Shown: one piece after another, positions 11,969-22,559 of the stretch
Numbering within the stretch: position 1 is the stretch's first letter
How the letters are laid out: each line of letters starts with the position of its first letter
Source of the DNA: Linyphia triangularis
Taxonomy: Eukaryota > Arthropoda > Arachnida > Araneae > Linyphiidae
Length of the DNA stretch: 64,000 bases
Reading direction: 5' to 3'
NCBI GenBank assembly: GCA_963978545.1
Contig: OZ021724.1
Span: 27,827,933-27,891,932, forward strand
Translations under genes and position numbers: made by a program
Notes under the pieces: model-generated
Told to the model about the DNA's origin: nothing
What the model saw: only the letters and a program-made list of their open reading frames with translations
Database searches by the model: none

Positions 11969-12625
11969 TAGTCCGAGAGGCGACTGCAATTTTTGGACCC
12001 CATCGAACATCATTCTGAATTTTATGCAGAAATTAGAGAAAAGTGAGTAGATTGCGAATCCACTGGTCTGCCGTGGCAAAAATGGCCGAAACTGATCAAA
12101 AATCGACTTGGAATGAGTCGAAATAAATTCCGATTGCCAAATATATCATAACGTGCCAAAAAGAGAACAAACTTTTCCGTCTGGCAACCCACTGCATTTT
12201 GACATTCAGTGAGAAAAAGCGCAAACGATTTCCGATATTTGGCTCGGAAAACGTGTGTCTTTTAAAAGTAAACCAAATTGGCGACATCAGTTACGTCATC
12301 AGTGACGTAATGTTTATTGCCAATTTGGCTCATTTGTGAAAGATGCAAGCAAGACATAGCCACACATCCGAATCGCCTGCAACCTTAATTGAAAAATAAA
12401 GCGTGAGGGTTACCAAATAAAAAAATTCATTATTTGGCAAGTTATGGCGTATTTGGCAATTGTATTTAGTTCAACTTATTAAAAGTCGATTTTTGACCAG
12501 TTTCGGCCATTTTTGCCACGGCAGACCAGTGGATTCGTAACCTACTCACTTTTCCCCAATTTCTATAAAAAATCCAGAATGATGTTCGATGGGTCCAAAT
12601 ATTGCAGTAGCCTCTCAGTCTATTA
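11966..12625. mobile_element. Palindromic foldback element, 654 bp, with TTA target duplication
   Basis: The element (11,969-12,622) is flanked by TTA on both sides (11,966-11,968 and 12,623-12,625). Its outer ends pair as TAGTCCGAGAGGC and TAGACTGAGAGGC. The arms stay complementary through CTGCCGTGGCAAAAATGGCC and ATTGCCAAATA..CATAAC to a central palindrome TTACGTCATCAGTGACGTAA at 12,291-12,310. The whole element is therefore two roughly 327-bp imperfect arms with almost no loop. The 3-bp TWA-like duplication fits PIF/Harbinger-type elements, but that is inference. No coding capacity. Confidence 0.88.
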
Positions 12626-15057
12626 GCAAAACTTGTGAGATACCTTAAAATATAACTGAAACATACTTTTTAGTTATACTAGGTATACAAGAAGATATAA
12701 ATCTACGTAACCGGCACGTGTAACAAAATTTCGGAGAAATATATTTCCCGGAAAAGAGATCAGGGATGTCCATTACAATCTTTACGCTACCAAACCCAAT
12801 CATTAATTTGCAATTTAGTTAATTATTCATACAGCGAGTTCTCTTCGTCATCTGCGAACTAGTTTAGTGCATTCCAGCATCGCAACGTGCCCAATCCCAT
12901 TATAATAACTCGCAACCCATAAACAGGAACAACAAATTTAGCATACGCTTTTGAAAAGAGCCCCAGCCAAATACGAATCTAATCAACATCGGGTATTATG
13001 CTTTTCGGCGGTAATTAATTTGCGAAAATCAATTCGTCTGACAGTAGTCTGCATCAGCCAACACTGGAAAATGATAAGAATTCAACGCATTCCCTACTCG
13101 TCATGCTCAATCATTTTTCAATCAATTAATCTCTCTGAAAATGGATGAATGAACCGAAATGAAATTATACTTCCGGTCTTCCATCAGTATTTATCATGTT
13201 CTACGATTAACGGCACAATAGTTTGTGGCGACATAAATAATAGTTAAAAATGAAGGGAAATGGTGATTGTAACAAACATCGGAGTATCAATCACAGAGCC
13301 AAAGCAATACAAAATGCGATAACAATTTATGTTATTTCTATTCTAAAATAAATTACAATTTCTGATTAAATCATGATGGTTTGCTTCGACTAAATTATTC
13401 CAGTCTCAATTTTTCATATATACTTTTAGAAATTTATTTTTTATTTAGAATTTCTTTCAGCCTGCGATTATATATAATATCGAGATTTCAAAAAAAAAAA
13501 AAAAAAAAAAACACAACTTTGAAAAATCTAGAACTGCATATTGTAAAGCGTTCGTATGATATCATGGAACAGTAATTAAAATGTTCAAACTCAATATCAT
13601 CTCCTTAGTCAAAAAATAAAGATAGAAAATATCTACATTGCCATATATTTGGGCTGAATATTAATAGCTATCATTATTTACAAATGACACTCCGGCGATT
13701 TATACAGGTTATACTCGATTGTTTGAAAAATAATACGTAGGTACAATTAGGAATTAGTTTGAAGAACAATGAGTTTTTAAAATCTTTTACAAAGCATTGC
13801 GTAGTATTCAATAATTTATCATAATCCAAAGTCAGTTATTTCCAAATATGCTATATTAATCTATATTAACGAAGATCCTTCCAATCAAGTTTCATTTCGT
13901 ATAATCGACATGAGATGTTTGAAATATTAAAAAATGCATAGCGACAAATAAAAATATAAATTTTCAACATAATTGTACAGCCCACCTCAAAGATCACGCA
14001 TTGGTGAAGAAAAGCAATGCACTTAAAAATAATATTATTTACTTTTAAAAATATATAAATCAAACATAAAGTTACATAAAAGTAATTTATTTCAATAAGG
14101 GCATAGAAACAAAGAAGCAAGAAGATAACCCATGATTAAAATTAAAAGTACAAGAAGTCTTTAGCATTCAATTTAAATTAAATAGATCGAAAAAACTGAA
14201 ATCTGCATAGTAGAAAAAATAAATATCAGAGTAATGAACTCATACATACATTAAAAGTTTCTTGTTATACTGAAAACTAAGTTTGCAAAAAAATGCAAAA
14301 TTAAACATAAAGTTAATTACTTTAATAGTTTAAACGAGGTAAGGAGCTATAAACACATACCAATATTTCCAGTCCTGCTATATACGTTTGACTTATGCAG
14401 CGTTAAATTTGAAATAAACATTAGAATGTATTTAAAGATATAGAAAGCCAAATAAAAAAGCCATAAATATAAATATTTAAATATTATTAGAGTGTTGAAT
14501 CGTTGGAAGTTACATAAATATGACAATTTAACGAATGGTATTCAAAAATATAAGAGGGTGTGTTTTTCACAACAATTTAAAAGCTCGGCAAAATCAAATT
14601 AAACGAATTGATAAAATTAGCTTCTCAAAACTAAGTGAGAGCATGTTAATAGCCGTTCTTACCTTTTTTTTTTTTTTTTCTTTCCCGGCACAATTGTATA
14701 AAGTTGATTGAATGAAAGACCAATCCATAAATATTGCTATCAGAAAACAATTTTTTATTTTTTTACTGTAAATTTAATTTTTTTACCGCAAATATTACTG
14801 AAACACAGTTGGTTCAAAGGCCAATATTACGACGGAAAAACACTACATCACTCTATATACATAACTTTTAAATGACATGACTGCGAAACAATGAGGGACA
14901 GTAAAAAGAGACAAGTGGTACGTTGGACAGACAGGTATGAAATTTTAAAAATACCGGTTTACAAAATTAGTTACAGTATTGAAATGTGAGAACAAATTGT
15001 TGTAAAATCTGAATACAAAGGAATGAGTTTATCATTTCATCCACCCTTTGCTGTATA
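12626..15057. other. AT-rich sequence without recognisable gene
   Basis: There is an A run at 13,490-13,511 and a T run near 14,665. About 12,780-13,150 is slightly GC-richer and has several TAATTA-type homeodomain-like sites (AGTTAATTATTCA, GGTAATTAATTTG). It could be a non-coding regulatory element, but nothing proves this. The short frames (for example 12,951-13,148 and 13,866-14,120) resemble no known protein. Confidence 0.5.
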
Positions 15058-15540
15058 GTGGAGCCCAGTGCTAAAAGTGTGGGTAGACGCTAGGTGACGC
15101 GTCCCCCCCCCACTTTTCAAGAAAATGCCCATGCGTCCCCCTTCTTTTAAAACCACTGAAATCCATTCTCCCGCTTTTAAAAGCACTCAATCCACCTAAA
15201 ACCTACTAATGAAAAATGACATTAGCATTTAAAAGAAGTGACACTGAGAAAAATTTATTTATTTTTACATTTGAAAACTTTAAAACTATTCATGGTGTAT
15301 ATATCATATTATAAAACTGTATTGCACTACTTTGTATAAAGATATAAGTATTTTTACTGACAAATACAGTTACATTTGGTCAACTTTTAACTTTGGAGGA
15401 ACTTTCTTTTCAGTTAAAATTCTAATCTTGTTTCATATAAACCAAAGCTATTTAAAAAAAAAAAAATTAAAAAAAAAAAAAAAATTAGAATAGACCCTTT
15501 GTTAATGTTAGGAAGTATTAGTTATATTTTTTACTAGTTA

Positions 15541-15572
<32 letters not shown>

Positions 15573-15708
15573 GTAAGTTAATTTATTGAATTATTAATGT
15601 AATGAATGTATTAATATTTTTTTGTAAGTTAATTATAAAATTTATCGTTGGGGAGGTTTGGGCGTCCCCTCCCCCTTTTATCCCACCACTTTTACCACTG
15701 GTGGAGCC
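15058..15708. mobile_element. hAT-type MITE, 635 bp, with 8-bp target duplication
   Basis: Terminal inverted repeats CAGTGCTAAAAGTG (left, from 15,066) and CAGTGGTAAAAGTG (right, reverse complement, ending at 15,700) are flanked by GTGGAGCC at 15,058-15,065 and 15,701-15,708. An 8-bp duplication with CAG-starting inverted repeats is the signature of the hAT superfamily. Next to each terminus is a GTCCCC-rich segment (GACGCGTCCCC left, GGGCGTCCCCTCCCCC right). The interior is AT-rich with long A and T runs and has no transposase frame. Confidence 0.92.
15547..15572. repeat. Poly(T) tract, about 26 nt
   Basis: Uninterrupted T homopolymer inside the hAT-type MITE. A longer A-rich tract lies just upstream (about 15,450-15,485). 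Confidence 0.9.
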
Positions 15709-15904
15709 CAAACTGTCACTTCTGCAGAGTGCAGTGCTTTTGCAAAACACACAGATGGTTTTTCAGCAGCTCATATTCACCAGATTTGGTTATTGATAAA
15801 TTCCTCATAAATTATAATAGTCATCAAATTTGCTCCCATCAATCAGTTTTAATAAACCGGAGTTTAAAATTCCATATCTGTCAACCCAACATAACACTTC
15901 TCTC

Positions 15905-16071
15905 TTCTGTGGGTTATCGCTCTGGCCTAGCATTCCAAAGGTGTCGGGTTCGAATCTCGTGTTAGTCATGGATGTTCGTTGTTGTTCGGAATCCAAGTTG
16001 AGCTGTAGGTCCCAACCTGATTAGCCGTCATTGTGCATAAAACATTGTCGATGAGCGTACAAACCAACCAA
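15905..16071 (+). mobile_element. tRNA-derived SINE, family SINE2, copy 1
   Basis: The tRNA-like head has A-box-like GTGGGTTATCGCTCTGG and B box GGGTTCGAATCTC. Next come TCATGGATGTTCG, GAGCTGTAGGTCCCAACCTG, ATTAGCCGTCATTGTGCATA and a 3' tail ACAAACCAACCAA. It matches 53,750-54,740 (split) and 62,835-62,996 (reverse). Overlapping short frames on both strands are by-products. The acceptor-stem and anticodon regions are degenerate, so this is not a functional tRNA gene. Confidence 0.9.
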
Positions 16072-16512
16072 TATCTTCTTTACGACTCTCACTGTTTCCC
16101 ATTTGTGTCATTTCAGTATTAGGGAGACGTTTCCTAGAGATCCTGAATAATATAGTCTTTATTGTTAATCGTATTTAAATCTCATTAAAAAAATAAAATA
16201 ATCATCATCATCTTTACATATTTGGCTCCTTCTTGCACTATTATCCCGAAGCCACTATACTAATAATCTTGTCAATAATGATATTTTGAAAAAAAAAATC
16301 ATTATTGACATTTAAGCTGTGGTATCTAAAGTAATTCAATAAATTAACAATACAATATTTATTAACTCCAAAAATCTCTATTTGAACAAATTTTAATACA
16401 CTAAGCGGGAAACATGGCACTACAATTGCAACAGCATACAAACACATTTACATTCTTATACAATCACGTTTATTTGAAATGAATTAACCTACTTCCAAAT
16501 GCATTAACTTAA
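16072..16512. other. AT-rich sequence, nothing recognised
   Basis: It contains a short ATCATC run near 16,201 and an imperfect hairpin around TCAATAATGATATTTTG/AAAATCATTATTGA (about 16,273-16,308). No gene was seen. Confidence 0.5.
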
Positions 16513-16888
16513 CCCTTTATTTACTCAAGGATTTTATCCCGTCATTTTTCTCATGGTACTATATTAATTTAAACGCTATGAGACCCATTGGGACTTTGAA
16601 ATTCACTTTCATTAAGTCTAGTTGTTAGATGGCAGCGCAAGCTTCTCTTCATATGCAAACACATGGATAGTTTCAATTTTCTAGAAATCCCTCTTGGCCT
16701 TACACCGTCTTATATACTTCTCCCTAGCAAGCTTCCAAAAATAAATAAGCTTGTGCCGCCATCCAACAATTGATAAACGAACTCAATAGAACTACACTTT
16801 AAAGTCCCAATGGATCTCAAAGCGTTCAAATTAATACAGTACCATTTGGAAACTAAAGGAGTTTATAAGTCCCGTCAGAAAATAAGGG
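16513..16888. mobile_element. Inverted-repeat element (MITE-like), about 376 bp
   Basis: Arms of over 100 bp pair between about 16,513-16,650 and 16,738-16,888. The left arm reads GGTACTATATTAATTTAAAC, GAGACCCATTGGGACTTT and AGATGGCAGCGCAAGCTT. The right arm, reverse complemented, reads GGTACTGTATTAATTTGAAC, GAGATCCATTGGGACTTT and GGATGGCGGCACAAGCTT. The outer ends start CCCTT on both sides. TTAA precedes the left end but not the right, so no target duplication is claimed. No coding frame. Confidence 0.8.
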
Positions 16889-16892
16889 ACTA

Positions 16893-18174
16893 AATACAAA
16901 ACTCTTCCAATCGTACCAATAACATGATTTCTCTGTTTCTCTCTCTCTCATACAGTAATGAGTTTAACTATTGAAGTAGTGAAGCTAGTGTGATGAGTAG
17001 CTAAATGCCTCATTTTAAACAATAAGTGGATGAACTTTCCGATCCCCGAACCTCCTTTCATTATTTATACCTGATAGGCTGTCTTACAATTTCCATTTGA
17101 TTTATAGTTCCACGGAATGCTCCGTAAAGCGTGGAAGAAATATGGTATAGTGTAAATAACAACTAGATCGTTATAAACTGTTAAACAGGTTCACATTTAG
17201 TCTATGACACAAAGTGATAAAATATTGTGGAAATTATGAGTTCTTTGTTAATGGAGAAATTTTTATGGAATTTGAACTTTATTAAAAAGAAATTGGGCTT
17301 TCAGAGAACTAAAAATTGAAATTTTTAGGGAATTTGAAGATTCCATTTTATCGTCCCCCCTACACACACCAAACGAAAGTAAATAGAACTCTTATAATGC
17401 GACTTGAATAACTTGTTATTTCCCTCTTTCGGATAAAAAAAAAATCAAAAATACGGCAACATGACAATAGTATTATAGAAATTTGATACACAATAAATCG
17501 AGGAACTCAAACAAGGTTGTTGTTTGTTTGTTTTTTTCAATTTTTGTAAAGATAGTATTTTTCTCTTACAATGTCTACTTTTGCAAAACATTAAATTATG
17601 AAATTTAAAACTAGTGATATTAAAAAAATGTAACACGCCCTTAGTTTTTTAAAAATATAATTTCCTCCTCTATTGCCTATCTTAATTTATCTGAAAACAC
17701 CACAATCTAAAACTATACGAGACAGTTTACAATATACAGGGAAGTTATTTTCTAAATATAAAGTTCAAATATTTTATTTAAACTACTGGACTTAACTCCC
17801 TGCTCTCTAATGCTCGCAAACCGCCTAGAGTTGGTACTTAAGACATATATTTTCGCTTTGCTCTCTAAAAGAATATACTTCTTACAAATACGTCCTAATA
17901 AAAAAGATATTTTTCAGAAGATTTTACAAAAAAAAAAAAAAAATTGTATCGGATCTGTATCGTGTCCTTCAACAACAACACTCGCAATGCAAGCAATGCT
18001 ACTTGTAAGGCATTTTTCAACATTTCACCTTTCAAAACTATCGTCTATAATCTCATTTGCTTGCTGAGCATGGTACATCCTTCTTTTAAACGCTTCAGCA
18101 GGACGACATTTATTCATTTTGATTCAGCCACCACTGATTCTGATATGTAAACGACCAGTGATGCCAATCTGGGT
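16893..18174. other. AT-rich sequence without recognisable gene
   Basis: Contains a CT-rich run near 16,935-16,950 and A runs near 17,430 and 17,928-17,943. Short frames at 17,445-17,636, 17,810-18,067 and 17,944-18,150 have no recognisable homology. Confidence 0.55.
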
Positions 18175-18822
18175 ACACAAATAGAAAGATGATTGATGTG
18201 TAAACTTTTTAATTATTTGAATGAATCATTCTACGTACACAATTTGGTTTATTTTGTTAAACTGTATAAAAATTATATAAATAGATGATTGATATGTTAA
18301 CATCTTATTTATGAAGTGAATCATTCCAAATGTATAATTTTGTTTTATTTTGTTATTATGAATATAATTTTTGTTAATAAAAATAAAGAGAATTAAATAA
18401 ATAAATGATTAATGTATTAACTTTCTAGTTACACGTGTTAATCATTCCAATTTCGCAATTTATTTTTAATACATTAATATTCTAACCAAATAGTGTAAAC
18501 AAATAGAGAGATGATTGATGTGTTAACTTTTTAATTTTTTTAATAAATCATTCCATGTACACAATTTAGTTTTATTTTGTTGAAATTGGTAAGAAAATAA
18601 TATAAATAGATGATTGATATGTTAACATCTTATTTATGGAATGAATCATTCCAAATGCACAATTTTGTTTTATTTTGTTTTTATGAATATTTTTTTCGTG
18701 TACATTTTTCATATTTGTATATTTTTCATACGTTCATATTTTGAATGTATTAACTTTCTAGTTACTCGAATGAATCATTCCAATTTCGCAAGTTATTTTT
18801 AATATATTAATATGCTAACCTG
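18175..18822. repeat. Higher-order tandem repeat (three ~100-120 bp subunits, duplicated)
   Basis: Six subunits begin with a (G/A)ATGATT(G/A)AT(G/A)T motif at about 18,188, 18,284, 18,404, 18,510, 18,609 and 18,734. Most carry a TGAATCATTCC-type motif and TTTTATTTTGTT. Subunits 1-3 match subunits 4-6 better than they match each other: subunit 2 and 5 share ATAGATGATTGATATGTTAA and subunit 3 and 6 share TTAACTTTCTAGTTAC. This gives a higher-order period of about 325 bp. Confidence 0.85.
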
Positions 18823-19005
18823 CAGTCATATACTTGAGAAATTGTAAAAAAAAATTAGTCAACTTTACAAACTGGTCTCTACAGGCTTTTCAACTGATAA
18901 GATTTCCAATGAATTCCCCATCATTGCTTCTTTTCGTAGCAATCAATCCATTCCGTACTTTCTCACCTTCAAGTTTCCTTTAACAACATTCATTACCTCC
19001 TACTA

Positions 19006-19011
19006 TTTATT
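19006..19011 (-). terminator. Poly(A) signal AATAAA downstream of the 19 kb exon
   Basis: AATAAA on the minus strand, about 60 nt after the stop codon at 19,072-19,074. The spacing is normal for a short 3' UTR and supports reading the exon as terminal. In AT-rich DNA the hexamer is common, so alone it proves little. Confidence 0.45.
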
Positions 19012-19071
19012 TTCCAGCAACTTCCAGAACAAATCACGTACACACAACGGAAGTGGTCAGCACAAAACCCT

Positions 19072-19348
19072 TCATGTCACAAAACTCAAACTCCATGGCA
19101 ACACCATCCTCTCCAAACTCTCCTGCGTGCTATTTTTTCTGGCCCAGCTTTTCATGCATTCCTCTTTTTTTCTTTCTGTCCTGACATCCTCATGAATAAG
19201 TAATTGAGGAACCATCCTGATGGCAAATGGAACTTTTGTGTCCTTGTCACCGACGCTGCTTTGGTCACAACTCGTCAAGGGAATGTCGTCTTCTCTATTC
19301 ATTGGCAGGAGGGTCATTGTTGAAACAAGCATTAGCCAGAAGAGAATT
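19072..19348 (-). CDS. Candidate terminal exon of a secreted protein (unrecognised family)
   Basis: On the minus strand the open frame follows a strong splice-acceptor-like stretch: pyrimidine-rich TCTATTTCTTTCCC, then ATTCAG ending at 19,349. The exon then encodes a hydrophobic run ILFWLMLVSTMTLLP, suggesting a signal peptide whose first residues lie in an upstream exon. The mature part is polar with two cysteines (SCDQ, EECM), a KK pair and one N-glycosylation sequon (NST), ending LPWSLSFVT. TGA is at 19,074-19,072, with AATAAA 60 nt further on. The exon is visibly GC-richer than its surroundings and has many G/C-ending codons (CTC, GAC, AGC, GTC, AAG, GAG, GCC). Without an intron the first ATG is at 19,332 (86 aa). 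Family unknown; function not assigned. The upstream exon was not found. Confidence 0.45.
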
Positions 19349-19814
19349 CTGAATATTTTAAGGGAAAGAAATAGATTTCGTTAATCAATGATGTTCAGAA
19401 TGAGAAATGGATGTGGAAAACCGATGATGTGTGCTTTTTTTGTGTGCTTTTAATGTGAATTTAAAAATGATGTTGGCATCAGAAAAGGATAATAAAAGTA
19501 AATATTGCAAAAGAACTAAGATTTATGGGGTTTTTTTTATTTACATCATGTGGATGTTAAATTAGACCCTCAGAAGATCATCTTATATAAGGAACTTACT
19601 TACTTGAGGATGCATTTGTTTAAGATTTCTTTTTTTGTTTATTGATGGAACAATAAAACTGTATTATACAAAAAACAGTTTTCTGTTGTATAACAGAAAA
19701 AAAAAATTAAAAAATAGATATCCATTATGTTTTTACGTGACAAGTTCTGACAAATGAACACGATTGTGGAAATTAAATGTAGAAAAAAAAATTGGCCTTT
19801 TGTTATTTAAGTAA

Positions 19815-19965
19815 CTACGTAAAACCAGCCCTGCGCTGGTTTGGGACCCGTTGAAGGACATAGAAGTTTGCATTTTAGAAAAAGTGAAACAGATTTAGTG
19901 ATTTTTTCATTTGTTAATCAGAAAAATCACCCAAATACAAACACAGTAACTAAAATGGTGAGCAG
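19815..19965 (-). mobile_element. Helitron-like 3' end fragment
   Basis: On the minus strand the sequence AACTTCTATGTCCTTCAACG and GGGTCC is followed by a stem-loop AACCAGC(GCAG)GGCTGGTT and then ACGTAGT. The segment is homologous to 30,045-30,196 in the opposite orientation, which ends ACACAGCTAGT. A GC-rich hairpin shortly before CTAG(T) is the known 3' signature of Helitrons. The last bases have decayed here (CGTAG instead of CTAG). No Rep/helicase coding sequence was seen. Confidence 0.45.
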
Positions 19966-19969
19966 TGGA

Positions 19970-21557
19970 AACGAAAATAATAATAAAATTGAGATGATAT
20001 ATAAATAATGATAAAATAAATAAAATTTAAATATGACTTAAAATAAAGCCCGCTGTCAGAAATCGCATTTATTTGGAAAAAAAAAAAGGAAAAAAAGAAA
20101 CACCAAATAAAATCGCACCAAAGAAATATCCTGTACTACATCTGCACCGAAAAAGTTTTGTATTCAAAATTTGCTTAGTATGCAGAGAAAAAGATAACCT
20201 GATGCGCTTTTATCAACTTCATTTTCACGATCAAAATAAAGCTCTTAGGAAATAAAATCACTAATGGAACACAACACTTCTGGTATAAAATGTCAAATTG
20301 TCTGGTGTAAATAGTAAAATATGTAATCAAATTTGTTAAAAATCACAATTTTTTTTTTTTTTTTTTTTTTTTTGTCGAAATAAGCCAAAACATAAAATAT
20401 TTTTTAAATAACACCAAAATCTCACTTCAATATATGCAGATACATAAAAGGAATATATGGCAAAAATTTAGGAAGATAGTTCGTACAGATTCTGAGAAAA
20501 GGGTACACGAATAATGAAAAATATAGTTTTGAGAAAAACACATTTCAAAGAATGCTTTATATAAACAAATAGTTACCAATTTTGTCTTCAAAAAATAATT
20601 AAAAATACTTTTAGTTGAGTATCCAAATGAGGTGTCCTTTTAAAGAGGAGAATTTAAATTTCGATAAACAATAATAAACTCGAAATCGATTATTTATACA
20701 TGTTAAGGTACCCCAACTCCCCTTAAAATGTATGAATAAATGCTATATAATGCATAAATTTTTTTTTTTTAATTCAAACAGATTTTACAATTTTAATTCT
20801 TTATTGAAATACAAACTGTAAGAAAATTTCAAAATTGTTCAGTTTAAAAAGTTTTCAATATCAGAACATAATTATTTTTTTAATTAATTATAATATAATT
20901 TATTTAGCGTAGAGGTAAATGATGCATTTTGTTGGACTTGATTCTCGAAACTAAATATTTTGGTATTGGCTTTTATATTACGAAGTACATATATGAAATA
21001 TCCATATCATTTTAAGGGTAAAAAAGGTGTAGGAGTCATGAAAAAGTCTTCTAAATAGCAGTCATTGAATCCATTTATTTAGTTACTTGAGAGAGCGGTA
21101 CATCTTAATACTACAGTACTTATCTATAGAATGATCATTTCATGGGAAACCTGAAAAACAAGCATTGTATTGAACCTAGGATTTTGTTAACGGAGCAGAA
21201 ATAAAAGTACCAAGGGTATGGGAAAATGAGTCGGTCTGACACAATGACAAGCGTTAATGCGAATCCTCAATACGCAGTTCAGATTCTTGAAGATTAAGTA
21301 TTTCATAGTTTGGAAAGTGCTGACATAGACTGTCAAAACATGGGAACGTCATTGAATGAAAGGGGTGATCGGAAAAGGTATTAAAAATAAAAGATGCGCT
21401 TTGAAAGGAAAAATTAAATTAAAAAGTGATACTAAAAACATATTTGTTATTATATATATGTAATATAAATCCTTTTTTTAGAACCGACAGTTAAATTAAT
21501 TCCTCTTTCCAAAGCACAAAATCCTGTTTAACCAATTCATTCAACAACTTATTTATG
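19970..21557. other. AT-rich sequence without recognisable gene
   Basis: A T run of about 25 nt lies at 20,349-20,373. A possible weak inverted repeat brackets about 20,705-21,040 (CCCCTTAAAATG against CCCTTAAAATG reversed). The frame at 20,073-20,255 is lysine-rich low complexity. No gene. Confidence 0.5.
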
Positions 21558-21895
21558 ATAACTGTCCACGCCAATTTAATGTATGAGATCTTTGCAGAGT
21601 CAGCATTCTTGTTATTCATATCCCATAATTAGTTTTCCGTTCTGGCGCCAATATGCTTGCTTTCTCACTACAATGTTTATAAAATACCCTTGCTAACTCA
21701 GTGATTCCCACGGTTTTAACGCGACGCTGCTCTCTGTTCGACAATAATACGCATTGCATTCTAAATCCTATCATCATGTTGTAAAGACGTAACTTTTCAC
21801 TCTCGCTCTCTCCGGTTTATAGTTTATCTTAATAAATGTTTTATCTTGTTTAAAATTGACTCTTCACTACGGCTCCACGACCACTCTGCAATAAC
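21558..21895. mobile_element. Solo LTR, 328 bp, with 5-bp target duplication ATAAC
   Basis: The LTR (21,563-21,890) starts TGTCCACG and ends CTCTGCA, obeying the TG...CA rule. It is flanked by ATAAC at 21,558-21,562 and 21,891-21,895. Inside, TTTATAAAATACCC resembles a promoter core and CTTAATAAATG holds a poly(A) signal (AATAAA at about 21,831), so the apparent orientation is plus. Internal genes are absent, as expected after LTR-LTR recombination. The superfamily (BEL/Pao or Gypsy) cannot be decided from the LTR alone. Confidence 0.85.
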
Positions 21896-21915
21896 TTAAA
21901 TTAAAATGAAATACA

Positions 21916-21938
21916 TTACATAAAAAAAAAAAAAAATT

Positions 21939-21970
<32 letters not shown>
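21916..21970. repeat. A-rich tract
   Basis: Two A homopolymers (14 and about 21 nt) separated by TT, followed by GAAGAAAAAA. Confidence 0.85.
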
Positions 21971-22018
21971 ACGATTAAAAACTCTTAAATGTATTGTGAA
22001 CCAAAGCCCACCCGAACA

Positions 22019-22220
22019 TAAAAAAAAAACATGTTGGTTGGTTGGTTGTTTTTTAGATTATCTGGTTCCGTCAGCAACGCGAGGTCTATAATGGGCCGAA
22101 ACATTCGTCATTAGACAAGCCAACATACATTTACAAACACCCATGCCTAACACGGGACTCACACCCGCAACTTCGCGGTCTAGAATCTAGCCACTATACC
22201 ATTTGGTGGGCTAAAAAAAA
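22019..22220 (-). mobile_element. tRNA-derived SINE, family SINE1, copy 3
   Basis: The body (about 22,030-22,211) matches copies 1 and 2. On the minus strand its 3' end carries (CCAA)n: the plus strand shows GTTGGTTGGTTGGTTG at 22,033-22,048. The B box has decayed (GGGTGTGAGTCC) and part of the A-box region is deleted, so this copy is older or inactive. The flanks share TAAAAAAAA, a probable target duplication of about 9 bp in an A-rich target. Confidence 0.88.
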
Positions 22221-22441
22221 TTATTGCGGAGGTTTCCATTTCGTACAAAATGTATTATACCTAGTGATAGATACTTATTTATAAAAACCTTAATGTCACT
22301 TATTGAAATACTTTTACGTACTAACAAATTGGGAAGTTTTGATAATTTTTATTATGATTCATTTCGATAGCAAATATTAATAATCCTAGATTCAATAATA
22401 TAGATTAATTGTGAACAAATATAATAGAATATTTTTTTTAC

Positions 22442-22555
22442 ATATATATATATAGGAAAGTAATTAGAACTGTCCTCCAATAGGACTAGATCAAATTCAA
22501 CCCCTATGACACGTAAGGTCCCCAAAACAACAAGTCCAAGCAGCAACATCTTCAT
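22442..22555 (-). CDS. Possible first exon encoding a signal peptide (unrecognised)
   Basis: On the minus strand ATG at 22,555-22,553 opens MKMLLLGLVVLGTLRVIG, a classic lysine plus hydrophobic signal-peptide pattern. It is followed by VEFDLVLLEDSSNYFP. The frame would leave the exon at a GTAAAA donor (22,441-22,440) after 38 codons, in phase 0; without splicing it runs to a stop at 22,352 through low-complexity sequence. A GC-rich block lies immediately upstream on the same strand (22,560-22,860), as would suit a promoter or 5' UTR. The downstream exon was not found. Chance occurrence cannot be excluded in a single 38-codon frame. Confidence 0.28.
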
Positions 22556-22559
22556 AATC

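Noticed and set aside
15805..16024. Overlapping frames on both strands (63-105 codons)
   Set aside because: They run through the hAT-type MITE end and the SINE2 copy; no protein-coding signal.
19072..19348. Resemblance of the C-terminal ERMVLPW to the SPW region of IL-17-type cytokines
   Set aside because: Only a handful of residues match and the cysteine pattern of that family is absent.
20705..21040. Possible MITE with CCCTTAAAATG ends
   Set aside because: Only about 20 bp match imperfectly and no target duplication could be found.
22442..22520. Resemblance of DLVLLEDSSNYF and, at 25.75 kb, FVYLEPSS to the Wnt motif LVYLEDSPNYC
   Set aside because: Too short, the key cysteine is missing in both, they are on opposite strands, and no flanking Wnt blocks follow.
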